64,000 nt of DNA from Lineus longissimus (lineage: Eukaryota > Nemertea > Pilidiophora > Heteronemertea > Lineidae): positions 3,844,001 to 3,908,000 of the forward strand of contig NC_088323.1 of the NCBI RefSeq assembly GCF_910592395.1, given 5' to 3'. Of the stretch, positions 1 through 11,820 are shown piece by piece. Below the pieces are notes generated by a model, which saw only the letters and a program-made list of their open reading frames with translations, had not been told where the DNA came from and made no database searches. The first letter of the stretch is position 1; the number at the start of each line of letters is the position of its first letter. The translations under genes were made by a program, and so were the position numbers.

Positions 1-786
1 CGAATTCTACAGCACATGGTAAGTTGTGTTCGTGGCGAGTGCACTGTGGTCGTGCGGTCGTGTCGGTAAGACAAAGATGACCCATTTGCGCATTTGGCGC
101 CGCGTCCGGACAGGCGATGTCCATCCAGTCTCTCGTGAACCGACCGCAAAACAGGGTGTACAGGTGTATGTTTTTGGATGTACCGCATATCTCTGTCAAA
201 AAACGTCGCCGAATGGCCGTGATATGGCAATGGGGTCTACACAGAGGAACAAGTTTGGATGGTTTGGACATGTGTTTGACGAAGGGGTATATGTCACAAT
301 CTCCACTTTAGTTCGTCTTCGAATAATCAGCTAGAAAGGTTGATGTTTTTTTGGCAAATGCATGTGGAGTTACGCTTGAATGTATAGAGAAAACTACGTA
401 ATCCATTAAAAAGTCGGCGAATCATTTGGTAATATCTCGACGGAAGGCCTTCTTCGGCTTCATTCGAACAGTTCAGCACTCGGTAAACTGTGATAAACCA
501 TTGGAAAATAATGCATGGATATCGCAACAAATATTCTATTTCGGACGAAATTGATGTAATAATACATTCTGCCTTGTAGAAGTGTCGCCCTGCCTATCAT
601 TCGCTTGGTGACAGTGTCGTAGAATTAGTCACAACTACAGATCACAACCAGCCAGCCTAAGTTTTCTGCCGGATCAAGACGTGGCCGCCTAAAGATCCCG
701 GTTTAAAGTATCTCGACTGTGGGTGTTATAGCTAGCTATTCATATATTTCTTCTTTTCGCCAGATTAATCACTGCTAAGGTGAATC
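1..786. other. No gene recognised
   Basis: The longest open frames here are about 100 codons and resemble nothing known to me, and no exon with matching splice sites and family resemblance was found. The last 100 bases are the presumed promoter and 5' leader of the small gene that starts at 787. I see no clear TATA box; a short AT-rich stretch lies near 735-750. Confidence 0.5.
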
Positions 787-1819
787 ATGGCTGGGCGTAA
801 CAGATCGGACAGCAACTCGGGCTTGGAGTCGAGCAATGCCAGCAGCGTGCCTCTGCCCAATGTTAGGGTGAATAAGAATGTGAAACACCCAGAGACGTGG
901 ACGCTGCCGCAAGAATGGAACATGGAAGTCCGCGAGAGGTTTGGGGTAAGTTTGGAACGTTTTCAGATTCGGTTAATTGTCCTTGTTTGCCATGTTTGGG
1001 TAATTATTCACGATTATGAGACTGCATGGGTCGTGTTTGTCCAGCATAAAATGTATATATATATATTCCTTGTAGACCTTTTTGTAACTTTAACTATAGA
1101 GTCACTTTAAAATGATTTCTAATTGGCATCATAATATAGGCCTAGAAAGTGTCTTCAAAAGCAACAGCGGGGAGTCGTTATTTACGCTCGCCATATCACA
1201 TACATGTTGGCCTAACAGTCGTCCAGGCTAAGCCATACCATTATATGGTTTAGTCAATCTTTCACTGTCTGTGTGTTCATGTATATATAATTCAAATGAG
1301 TTATGATTTATATAGGGGTTAATATCTCCTGTTACTAGGTCTACAAAAATTTTCGGGGGGGGGTCGGCATGTGTTTGCTTGCACCCAGAAATGATGCACT
1401 ATCGTTCTCCTCCTTGCCTCTTCCATCTCATTTTTCGTGTCTTTCAGGGATGGAAGAAAGATGTTCAGAGTCAGATTGTGAATATAGGTATACAACTGGT
1501 AAGTTCAGCAGCTTGAAAGACCGATGCTTGTGTCGAAACGATCTAAATCAGACAATCAACAAAGTGTAAGACTGCTACATTTGGAATGTGATCAATGAAG
1601 CATTAGACTTCATCGCCAGAATTGTTTAATATTGGTGTATGAATTTGTAATTTTTTTATTCCACAACAGGATTCCTCGATGAAGAATACGGGATCAGATG
1701 GGTTGTACCAGGACGGTCTGACCGAGGCCGAACGCCGTCATCTGCTGGAGCGGGAGGTAGCGCAATTCACATACACAGGACCCTCTAAGGTCGGGTGCAA
1801 GTGTAAATCATTCTTCTAA
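787..1819 (+). CDS. Small 119-residue protein of unknown function, three exons
   Basis: Exons 787-945, 1448-1498 and 1670-1819 join in phase 0 at both junctions. Both introns begin with gtaagt, and the acceptors are ctttcag and ccacaacag. The product is 119 residues: a Ser/Asn-rich start, a segment containing HPETWTLPQEWN, then an acidic amphipathic helix (EAERRHLLEREV) and a C terminus ending GCKCKSFF. There is no signal peptide or membrane segment, so it is probably cytosolic. The two cysteines near the end might be lipidated, but the last four residues do not make a standard CaaX box. I do not recognise the family. The clean splice phases and the unusual tail make a real gene more likely than chance. 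Confidence 0.65.
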
Positions 1820-3607
1820 AGGAACAATGCACAGATTCTCCTTGTGAGAGGTAAACTAGTCAGCAACTGCCATTCACCCCTTCCGGAGAAAACAATCTTA
1901 GAACAACTTGCACCACCATTGTGATTGGCTCATTGCATGCACTAACGCGGTGAAGCAGGTTTCAGTGCCGGTTTCTCATTGGACAATGTACATGAAATAT
2001 ACATGGTAAATCAAGGCAGATACCCGGAAGTGCGTCACGGCGGAGTTCATACGGCGCCAATCTTGACACTGGAGGCGCTGATTTCGCGAGATTCCGCCGT
2101 GTCTTCTTATAGAAGGATGAAATTGGGTTATTTTGACAATGAAGTTACGTGTAACGTGGATGCTTAAATTCTCTCCTGAGAAACCAAATCTATCGCCAAG
2201 GCTTTGTCATTTAACGCCTGACTGCACCCAAACCGAACCTACAAACGCATTTGCTTTGCGATGTCTCATGCGCTGTGCGATTCCAGCAAAATCGCATTCT
2301 CTAGAAACCTATACCCTGCGCGCCATCTTTAGAGTAAATTTCCACGCCACTGCGTGTTCTGACGCCGAACGATGGTCGAGCAGGGGTCTCGGTTTGCCAC
2401 TGAACGCGATTTGCTTGATAGGAATAGGATTCGCTGAGAAGATATCCGCAAGTTGCGATTTGTTGTTTCAGATGCATTACATCTATAGTCTTTTAATCGA
2501 TTCCATCATCCGTATTCCGTTCCAAGTCTTTACATGTATCATTTGTGCCTAATTCACTGTAAATGGTCACAAGTTCACGTGTAATTTACGTTACTATAGT
2601 AATTATTAAGATGTGTTTTGGAAAATAAGAATTAGCGAGCGAAATCTCGTGGCAATGTCACTTACTTTGCTGTTTATTTATTTGAGTAATTTGTATGTCC
2701 TAGCATCAGAATATAACAAGCTGTGTTCCCACTGAATCCGATCTGAAGTCGTTCTCCGTAAAACGTCCGAAGGAAAACGTTTTAGCAAAAACGCACAGGC
2801 CACACTGGGTTTTTAAAAGCGTTCTCAAAGCGTCTTCAAAACGTTTTGAGCGGGTCACACTGAAGTCGTTTTGGTTGTAAGTTGACTGGCCTGCCATCTA
2901 TAAACAACATGATAAACTACTATTCAAGATTGATGCGCCCAGTGAGAACGAGAACCACGAACAAAATGAGCTTTTTCTATTAATTGTTATACGTCTAACG
3001 GTTGATAGGCCCACACATTACCTCTCCCAGCCATTTTAAGCGAAGCAAGCACAAAATAAATGAAATGTCAGACACACGCAGCATCCAGGCTTCAGAACGG
3101 AAGTAAAGTAAAGTAAAAATCACTAATGCGCATGCGTACAACGCATTGATAGCACCACATTGAAAACCGGCGGCGCCACAGAATCGTTTTAGCTGAAACG
3201 GTTTCAAGACGACTTGAAAGCGCATCATGAACCGTTCTCGTTAAAACGGTTTCAAAACGTTTTAAGGACCCTCTACGTTTTAAAGGCCCAGCGAGAACAT
3301 AGCTATGTAACTATGGAATTGAATAGGGTTATGGTCAATAGGGGCAGGCCTGTGCGCGATAAAGTGCTTTACAGTACATGATATTGGCAAAGCTGATTAG
3401 GATAACCCCCTGGCGGATTAGTTCCAGATTAAAAATATGTTTAACATGGTATATAGAACTATATACTAGACGTAAAGGTTCTGCTGTTCTTGGAGTGCAT
3501 TAGAAAAGACGCCTGGTCCCTTCTGGTGGTGGTGGTTCTCGCTGTACTGGCGGAGTCGTGCTAAATCTATAGGCTCCACAACCCAAAGAACCCGCATAAA
3601 ACTTATC
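1820..3607. other. Intergenic; one inverted-repeat element, otherwise no gene
   Basis: This stretch holds the presumed 3' end of the small gene and the upstream region of the CHST15-like gene. The only structure seen is the MITE-like element at 2719-3304. The open frame at 2133-2552 has no family resemblance and no splice-site support. Confidence 0.5.
2719..3304. mobile_element. MITE-like element with imperfect terminal inverted repeats
   Basis: The left end AGCTGTGTTCCCACTG and the reverse complement of the right end, AGCTATGTTCTCGCTG, agree at 13 of 16 bases. The interior is rich in AAACGTTTT-type words in both orientations and has no coding potential. No convincing target-site duplication was found, so the superfamily (hAT-like ends are possible) stays open. 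Confidence 0.4.
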
Positions 3608-6600
3608 ATGCTCTCTGATGTAAACGCAAAAAGTGTTGTAGGTCTCTGTTTTGCCGTCTGCGCAGTTGTAACGCTCTCCCAGCTTTACGAAGTCGACGTC
3701 AACAAGCCATCGGTAAGCAAATATTCAATACTCTCTTTTCATGATTTTTTTTACACTCTTCACCACCGTGTCTGCCCTTTTTAGCTTGCTTAAAGACTGA
3801 GACAACTTTGGGATGGGATTTACCTGGACAGGAGGATCATACCCCTGCTTGCCACCATGCGGGGCCACTAGAAGTGTCACACTTATGCCGATTTCTAATG
3901 ATGATTTTCCGATTTTCCCCCGTGTTGCAAGGTTCTGGACGTGGCTTGTGAATTTCAAACATGTCTATGGTTACAACCCGTTCTATTAGAGCATTATTTA
4001 TTGCAGTCTAGTGAACCTTCCAATTAATATCCTATACCCGGTTTCGAGAAGTAACATGATACCTGTGAAAGCCAGTCTTGGGGGCCTCGTGTATTTGGGT
4101 CAATTTCTTTTGTTTTCAGCTAAATATTCTTCCGAAGCCGAAAAACGATCGAGAAGGCGGTGTCGTTCATTGGATCGACAGCCCGGCAATCTTGGAGGAA
4201 TTGGATAAATACAAACCGCCCTCCAGTGCCGAGGTTAAAAAAATAATGAAGAGAAGTCGAGAATTCGATGTTGAGGTAAGTCTCTGAAGCAACACCACGA
4301 TTTGAACATTCCCGGGATCGAATTTTTAGGAATAGGAATAATTCAGTGCAATGATTAATTAACATGTCGGGTGGAACGTGTCCGTGCCGTATCATAGCAG
4401 TGAACAGAACGGATAGCAAAACAGGAGCCTGTGGGTGCCATGCTTTAGATGATTGGTTGAGGGCCCGAGCAACCGTCTTTCTTGTTGAAATTTATAGTAA
4501 CCTTAGGCAGGCTGCAATCTCCTGCACTGTTGTAAAATGTTGCTGATTACATGAAATGTTAGCACATCATTTGAGAATATATTTTGTCGACGCGTATAAA
4601 TCGGTTTGGGCTCATTAGTGCTGACGTGGACATGATTTGTACAAAAATATGATGATCAAATCTGCGATTTGATCGTTACGCGTCAATGACACCCAGCAAA
4701 TGGTCAGATTCTTCCCACACGCGGGAAAGGAGGATCCGTCGATGGACATTGCGAATGAGACTGCCGGGGCAGTCCATTGCGTCATCCTAATTGGATCTCG
4801 TTAGGGTGAGGGGCGAGGCCTGTCCACTGCGTCCGGTGGGTATCGCGATTCACCTGTGTGCATTTTTTTCATTTTTTATCATTACCGTGTCGCCAGTAAG
4901 CCTAATGTACACTAAATGTATATCGCCAATGTTTTTTTTCTTCTTATCTTCACAATTCCAGTGGCCAGCTAAGTTCAATAAGAACTTCAGAAGCCAATGT
5001 TGGAACAAGAAGGGAAAGCTCCATTGTTTACCCAATGCCTATCTCCTAGGGATTGCCAAATGTGCCACTTCGAGTATCTGGAAATCATTATTCGCCCACC
5101 CCCAGGTCCAAGGACACGCAAGGATCAAACGAAGCGGCAACATTTTAGAGCCACAAAAGGAAAGTCACTGGTGGTCGAACCGACGATTCTATGGTATTAA
5201 TTTTTCATAGTAATACGTGATTAAATTTGTCGTGTTTGGTTAGTTCCGTGTCCTTGTTGTAAGAACACGTCCTTGTTGGCTGTTGGGACACTTTGGAAAG
5301 TGGGTTGGCGAAAACCTTTTTTGTTACCCCCATTTTAAGGGACAACTGAAGCATAAAGGTAACAATAGACATACTTTTAAGTATTAAAATATTAATTGAT
5401 TAACACTAATTTAAGCTCTTTATTTGGAGTTGTCCATGCCTTACATTGTTTGTCATATTTCGACGTAACTGATTTAAAAAATGACATTACATGTACATAC
5501 CAGTAAGTCATGGTAAACTCTTATAGTTGCCTGTGGGGAAGGGGGACAAAATGGCCGATGACCCCCCCCCCCCCACACTTCGATAAACAGCTCCCCCCCC
5601 CCCACCCCGATATGCAGCGTTTGCAATCCACCATCTTATTCTGACATAAGTGTATTGTATATATTGCAGGTGAGAAAATTAGCAATACATATTCGGCAGA
5701 ATTTGGTAAAGCACTCTTTTTGTGGGTGGAGAGGAAAGACTGGAAAAAAACACTATTGAGTAAGTAGTAGTTATCCCCCCTGCAGCAGTAAGTCAGGCGG
5801 CAAGGCTCCCCTTTTGCGAGTTTTCGCCAGTTTTGGGAGCTTTCCTACACATCCGCTGGAATCGACTGCGCCCCTCATGTCCAAGTCGCGTCCCTCCTAA
5901 ATCGGGCAGTTTTTAAGAAACGGGGGGAGGGGAGGGGGGAAATTCATGACCGTGATTTCGGCCAAAAAATTTCAAAAAGTGTCATTTTGCCCCCTCATTA
6001 AATTTTTTGAGAACCCACCCCCTCCAAGATAAAAAAGCTAGCTATATACACCCCTAGTTACATTATTGTGTGCTGGTAGAGTTTGTCTTTCTCTTTCAGT
6101 TGACGGCAGTCCCGACACTCTCTGGAATCAAGGATTGATATACAACTTTCGGAAGATTTCTAATGCCCACGTAAAAAAGGAATTACCGGCACCCAACATA
6201 GTGGCGGCAAGTTTCATCAAGGAATATACCCCTGGAAGCAAATTTATTATCAGCCTACGAAATCCTGTTGATAGGTAAGATAGTAGGGGGGTTTTCTAGT
6301 GAAGCGAGCCGCGAGGACCAAGGTTGTCTGGTGGGCCGCGGACTCGTTATAATATCACATGGATTTTATTCCCAGAGATGAGCAGCATTTTTTCCGAATG
6401 CTTGCAGTTTATAATACAATAAGATAACTCGACATGAAGATTGAATTACAATTTGGAGCGGTGATGTTCTTTGAAGGGACAACTTGGGCGTGTGATTTAC
6501 CCTGCATGCTTGCCAGCATGCGCCGCCGCCACTTGCTTTTGGCAATGGTTGTAAGGCAGTTTTGGACATTGCATGTTAAACCAATTTGAATGGGTATTCG

Positions 6601-7954
6601 GGCCAGTGTGACGCGACCGTTCTGAAACTGGATTAATCAATTCGTATTCCGGAGAGCGCTCTACGGAATTCGGTTTCAATTCGCATCCAGTGTGAACAGG
6701 CCTATGGATACACTAAGTTCTAGTGCATTGTTCATTGCATGTTTAGTGGTTTTTCAATTATCCTGTTTGGAGGTGTCGCGGTCCTGCCGGAAACCACTTT
6801 GGTATGAAAAACAAACACATCTCATGCCCAAGTTGTGCATTTAATGCAGATTATCTGAAGATTATGTATGGCATGGAGCAGTGATTTCCTTAGGTAGGTT
6901 GTGTTACAGTCAATATTTTTATCTGATGCGCAGATTATATTCTCATCAGTGTATGTTGGAAAGACGTAGGCGGCATCCATTACCCGAATCCCTCCTCAAG
7001 AGCGATTTCCATCGAAAAGTCGTCGTGGCTGTTGGCATTCTTAAAGACTGCTTCAAGAGGAGAACGATAAGAGAATGTGCATACGATTCTGGAATTATAG
7101 CAAGGCTAGACGATCAAGTGAGAGACGAATCTGTAAGTTTTGTAACTTCCTCTTTTCAGAGGAAGTCCACGTATCGTTTTATTTTATTGTTTGCTGCATA
7201 GGTCTCTGAAATATTTACTTAAAGTTCGGATTTTTTTCCCGCCGATATACATTACCGGTGTGCAAGGGATAGTAGTCCTAGGGCTGATAGTCCGCATTGC
7301 TAAATGTTTTGGTTAGGGTTAGCGATACAATAGATCATGCTGCTTAATTGGTCAAATACAATGCTACCGGACTATGACTCCAGGGGGACTATATCCGCTG
7401 TCACACCGGTACTAACTCTAACCCGCCGTGCACTTGTGTATTTTACAGGTTGGTATTATGACTATCCAAGCGGGGCTTTACGTCGTTTTCATAAGTGATT
7501 GGCTGAAAGTCATACCACGTGACAAGTTCTATATTACGACAAAAGAGGTATACGTGACAAACCCGTCGAAGGTTATTGGAGAAATTTTTAACTTCCTCGA
7601 ATTAGGTAGGTCATGGGTTCGAACCCCGTCTGACTACGAAAATAAAAAATCGAAAATAAAAAATCGGAAATATATCCAGGCTATCCAAGAATGCGATATA
7701 AATAATACGACGCCATATTGTAAAATAGCGTATACATGTAGTTATCGACACCTCCAGACTCATTTCATGGCATGTGTAATCATTGCTTTGCAGACGAAGT
7801 CGCTATAAGTAGTGATGGACAGACGACAACAGTAAACGTGAACGCATATGGGCCTATGTTGAGCCAGACAGCTGAACTCCTGGATGAATTTTACCGGCCA
7901 TTCAACGAGGCACTGGCAAAACTTTTAGAGGACCAGAAATACCTCTGGTTATAA
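3608..7954 (+). CDS. CHST15-like (GalNAc4S-6ST type) carbohydrate sulfotransferase, eight exons
   Basis: Exons 3608-3712, 4120-4275, 4962-5193, 5670-5759, 6100-6274, 6934-7132, 7449-7605 and 7794-7954 join in consistent phase to give 424 residues. Exon 1 encodes a short cytosolic tail and one hydrophobic signal anchor (about residues 10-27), so this is a Golgi type II protein. The PAPS 5'-phosphosulfate loop is seen as LLGIAKCATSSIW (about 115-127) and the 3'-phosphate site as ISLRNPVDR (about 245-253). EPQKESHWWSNRRF and GLYVVFISDWLKVIPRDKF are typical of the CHST15 branch. The family transfers sulfate from PAPS to the 6-position of GalNAc-4-sulfate in chondroitin; the exact acceptor here is inferred. 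It lies upstream of three sulfotransferase genes of another family on the opposite strand. The protein is somewhat shorter than vertebrate CHST15, mainly at the N terminus. Confidence 0.85.
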
Positions 7955-8109
7955 GGAACAATTACACTCTGGACACTGTGGTATCGGCTTTGTCCTCACC
8001 CTGAAGAGGACACGATATATACTCATTGAGGACGAAGCTCATTGAAGAACATCGTTGCTCACCTTGTTCGAAAACAGGAAATCATACACACAGTATAATT
8101 ACCAACTTC

Positions 8110-8710
8110 AGTGGGCTGCATATGTAAACTCAGGAGTCCCGCAAGGGTCAATACTGACTCCCCTCCTTTATCTAATCTTATAAATGGTCTTGCTAAAGTA
8201 ATTCACAATTGTTTTCTGTATATGTATGCTGACGACTGTACTCTGTTTTTAAAGGTGGACCCATCTCACAACCTGTTTCAAAGTGACCCTGACAGATTAA
8301 CTGTTTGGTCCCAAAATTGGAAATTCAATTTTAAAGCTGAAAAGAGGAAAGATTTTATTTTGCATTCGCCAAGGAGGAATATCCCAATTTATCCATCTTT
8401 GCAGTTACATGGCCATGTTATTCCCACTGGAAGTTCGCACAAACACCTATATATCTTAGTGTTACCCCTAGCTGGTAGTAACTCAGAGTTCTTCAATACG
8501 GTGGTGAACGAAATAGAGACGATATAATATATGAAGGTGTTGTTATTCCTTGACTGGTCTTTATGGCACTGCCGAACACTGGGCGTCAGCCTCATTATAT
8601 ACAAAGAGATACAAAGAGTTACATAACACCAGGTCGTAACATTCAACGATTCCCTACATAGGCCTATACAGAAATACTCTGGACTGGCCAGAGACTAAAC
8701 ATATTATATA
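8110..8710 (+). mobile_element. Decayed LINE reverse-transcriptase fragment
   Basis: In one frame 8126-8175 gives SGVPQGSILTPLLYL. After a frameshift near 8175 comes INGLAKVIHNCFLYMYADDC, which carries the YADD catalytic box, then DRLTVWSQNWKFNF. Further out of frame, around 8600-8700, a remnant includes TPGRNIQRFPT. These are landmarks of Jockey/CR1-type non-LTR reverse transcriptases. There is no intact ORF, and both 5' and 3' parts are missing. It sits between two convergent sulfotransferase genes. Confidence 0.75.
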
Positions 8711-9013
8711 AATGGAAGTGACTATTTGGCAAGCCCGGCTCACCAAACAGCGCCTTTTTTCTGCCCTAGATGGAGAGCCGAACTCATGCATATTCAATCA
8801 TCCAGGAGCTCATTATCATTCGTGGCATGCACATGTACATGCTTCTTCATGGATTATTGACCAAAACCCGAGTTTAGTAACAGAAATTGAATCGAGAGCA
8901 GGAAGTCGGCCATTGTTAAATATGCGCATATAAATTCGAATATGACGTCACTGCTCTCTGATTGGCCAACATGTTGTAACCTCTCCGGCTCGCCAAAGAG
9001 GATAGTATTTTTG

Positions 9014-9046
9014 CCCTGTTCGGCAAGCCCAGCTTGCCGAACAGGG
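9014..9046. repeat. Perfect 15-bp-arm hairpin
   Basis: CCCTGTTCGGCAAGC and its exact reverse complement are separated by three bases. Related words (ggcaagcccggctcaccaaac near 8728 and ccggctcgccaaag near 8984) suggest that 8720-9055 is a small foldback element. No coding potential is visible. Confidence 0.55.
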
Positions 9047-9178
9047 TGGCTTTTTAGTGCTGTGACTTGGAGACACTCTATTTCTCATTTAGTTTAGGGT
9101 ATACAGAAATAAAGACACCTGGTACGGGCATACAAAAACAAACTCTTTGTTGCGATTTTTGATATGATGTTTATAAGA

Positions 9179-10809
9179 TCAACAACAAGGCCAAGGCGGT
9201 AGAAGCTCTTTGGCGTAAGGGTTTAAGTTACTAAACCTCGGTAACCCCATCATCATACCGATCTCACGATTAAAAAGATGAGGGCCCTTTTTCAACTTTC
9301 GGCATTCCTGAGCCTTAAATTCGAACTTTTTATTCCACATAGTTTCTGGTACTATAAAGGTCTGCTCTGTTTTATTACCTGCGCAGTACAATGTCACCAA
9401 CTGATTGACCATCGTACACACCCCAATCTCTGACCAAAAGTCCGGCCCTTGTTGCGCTATTTTGTCCCATAAAGTCCTGTTAAAATACTCATACAACAGA
9501 AAGTCCACTCTGCTCCAAGCTCTGAATTTTGTGCGCAGTGTCTCCTCCTCCGAAACTTCGTCTGCAGTATTTTTTGTATACTTCTGTTTGTTTAAAATCA
9601 GATAAACCACGTCCTCCAATGACCAGCAAAGCAGACGGCGCATTAATACAACAGACTCAACGAAATGTTCCCGTATCAAAACAAGGTCGATTTTTTTATC
9701 GATATTTGTAATGAATTCGTTAATTTTGTTTTCGTCTGTTCGCCAGTCATTCTCGAAACCAAGATCTGTTGACATAAAATTTAAGGTCATTGACCTGTTC
9801 CCCAACACAAATCCGTTCGAAACAAATGGAATATCCCGTTCATAGAACTGCGGATTGCTTAGAAACTCACCAACTCTGTCTTTTGTTTTAAAATTGTAAT
9901 TTTTCGTTTCAATATCGAAATAATACATCACGGATTTTAATTGAGAAAATGGCTCCCGTAGAATTGTGAAATATTTCGTTTCCGATGGCATGAGGTTTGT
10001 CAACGTCGTCTCGTTGTATGTGACGTGATGCGCGATGAAGTTAATTTGCTGATTTTTCCCGATCGGCTCGATATGTTTCGGGAGAAGCGACAACGGCCAG
10101 CCGATGTGCCCTACATCATGGCGAGGCAGTGCAAAGTTCCGATGGTGCTTTAGGCCATAGCGGGTGAAGATATTGGCAATCGTGGACGAGGCACATTTGT
10201 GGACCTTTATAAGCACGACGTTGTTGCTGGGACGACATGTTCCGCTGAGTGCGTACACTTCAAGGTTTGAGGCCACCGTCGTGAACTTGGAGGCTATCGT
10301 TTGTTGCGTAGCACTTGCTTGCTCAACGACTCTATCGGATATTGTCTGCAAACTGGTTCCCCTTGAGACCACATTCGGCGTGACTCTGAAAAGGTGATAA
10401 AAGATACAGCCGTGAGTCAAACGAGCAGAAATAACGGTATTCCATCCATGAATTGGCAGGCCTACTTTCAGTCATTCCTTGAACCATTAGAACACTTTCA
10501 AAACAAAGTGAATGCGAATTTCAATGGTAGGAGTCACATTTCTTTGATTTCCAGAGAACAGACTCCCGGCCCATCCTCGCATTTGAAGAACTCCTTACTG
10601 CTTTAGGATTTCAAATTATGTTTCGAGTTTAAACCACCTCTGACGAGGTCCAAATGTACTTACATGTTGACGAACATTGGTGCCATCCATGCATACAACA
10701 TGATTGACCCCATCACCAAGAATAACGCAATGGATAAAAAAGCTCTCGTCCGACAATGATTGAGGACAGCTTCTACTGAAACCCAGCCTTTCGTACTCGG
10801 AGACGCCAT
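9179..10809 (-). CDS. Gal3ST-like galactose sulfotransferase, tandem copy 1
   Basis: Exon 1 is 10664-10809 and exon 2 is 9179-10385; the junction is phase 2 with donor gtaagt and acceptor cttttcag, giving 450 residues. Exon 1 encodes a signal anchor (about residues 23-45, ending LYAWMAPMFVN), implying a type II Golgi enzyme. Exon 2 has the PAPS loop IKVHKCASSTIANIFTRYG (about 108-126) and the 3'-phosphate site ILREPFSQLKS (about 190-200), both typical of Gal3ST/cerebroside sulfotransferases. This family adds sulfate to the 3-position of terminal galactose on glycolipids or glycoproteins; which acceptor cannot be told. NETT and other N-glycosylation sequons are present. Two close paralogues follow upstream on the same strand; copies 2 and 3 resemble each other more than this copy. 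Confidence 0.88.
10430..10640. repeat. Dispersed intronic repeat, copy in Gal3ST copy 1
   Basis: This stretch shares words with 16380-16580 in inverted orientation: CTTTCAAAACAAAGTGAATG here against CTTTCAAAACGAAGTGAATG on the other strand there, and AGAGAACAGACTCCC against GGAGAACAGCCTCCC. A related fragment (ttctccttgctttaggac) is at 21608-21640. It is a non-coding repeat family spread through this sulfotransferase cluster. Confidence 0.45.
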
Positions 10810-11820
10810 TGGCTGCAAGCTAGAAATAATAGGGAGTTTGAGCAGTCGGGCAAATATCCTCGATGGACGCGTGGCACAAGTTCGAAAAAGCAAGCCAGAG
10901 GCACATCTGAGTACAGCAAAGCCTATACACAAAGTGACATAATTCCTTTATGTACCTCGTTTTCCATAACAAGGTATCATTCATGTAGGCCTAGATTGCA
11001 TGACATGTTTAATTTTTTGACGGAGGAATTCTTTTGGACCATTTAATTTGGTCCGCCGGGCACCTTGAAACTGCGCAAACTAATACGTGATCCGGTTCAG
11101 CCCACGCGCCAGAGCAAGTGGACTGGCTAGATCAATCGGAAATCTTGTTACAAACGGGTGCAAATCTGAATGTTCGTTGACACATTGCTATTCAGTATTG
11201 AAATGTCCCAGCTGACTTACTCCACGTGCACTATATTACAGTCCACACAGCGATGTAGATGAGAGTGTGCTTTACAAGTTGAAGATAAGGATAGTTGGTA
11301 AAAACCTGTTGTAACGTCAACATTTGATAAACTACTGAAGAAAATATTCCCTGATGCAACGGTTGGATTTATACAAAAAGTCCCAAGGGTATATTTGGAG
11401 ACTTTTTGTATGATCTGTAAAATTGGATGAAATTTGAAGGGTCTTCCATATTGTTTCCCGACATGTACAATGTATATGCGGTATAGTCTGCATGCATGTA
11501 CATCCAGGTGAAGGAGAGCTGAGATTCAAACACATACACCAAATTATCCATGCATCAACATCTGTGTAGCCCACAGCAAAAGCCTATGAATCAAGGCATA
11601 TAGGCCCTAATTCCTTTTGGTGGCAATACCTTTCCCCCATATTACATTTACCGTTTTCCATAACAAGGTATATAGGCCTAGATCGCAGATGTTTTCCAGT
11701 GCAAGGGATGCAGTGCAGGGGAATAATGGATCGAGAAGGCGTCAGATAGATATCGTTGGGTTGGCCCATGTGTTGGTTTGGGGTCCCACATGATAAATGC
11801 AGGCCAAAGCTGCCCTCTAA
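10810..11820. other. Intergenic, no gene recognised
   Basis: The upstream region of Gal3ST copy 1. Words around 10941-11000 (aattccttta, ttttccataacaaggtat, aggcctagat) recur at 11610-11690, suggesting an old local duplication. No further gene was seen. The final three bases, taa, are the left target-site duplication of the element that follows. Confidence 0.4.

Noticed and set aside
6490-6712. MITE-like segment with two copies of CCAGTGTGA
   Set aside because: The copies are direct, not inverted, and no target duplication or clear ends were found.
7605-7680. Possible tRNA gene
   Set aside because: A B box is present but there is no A box, acceptor stem or anticodon arm.
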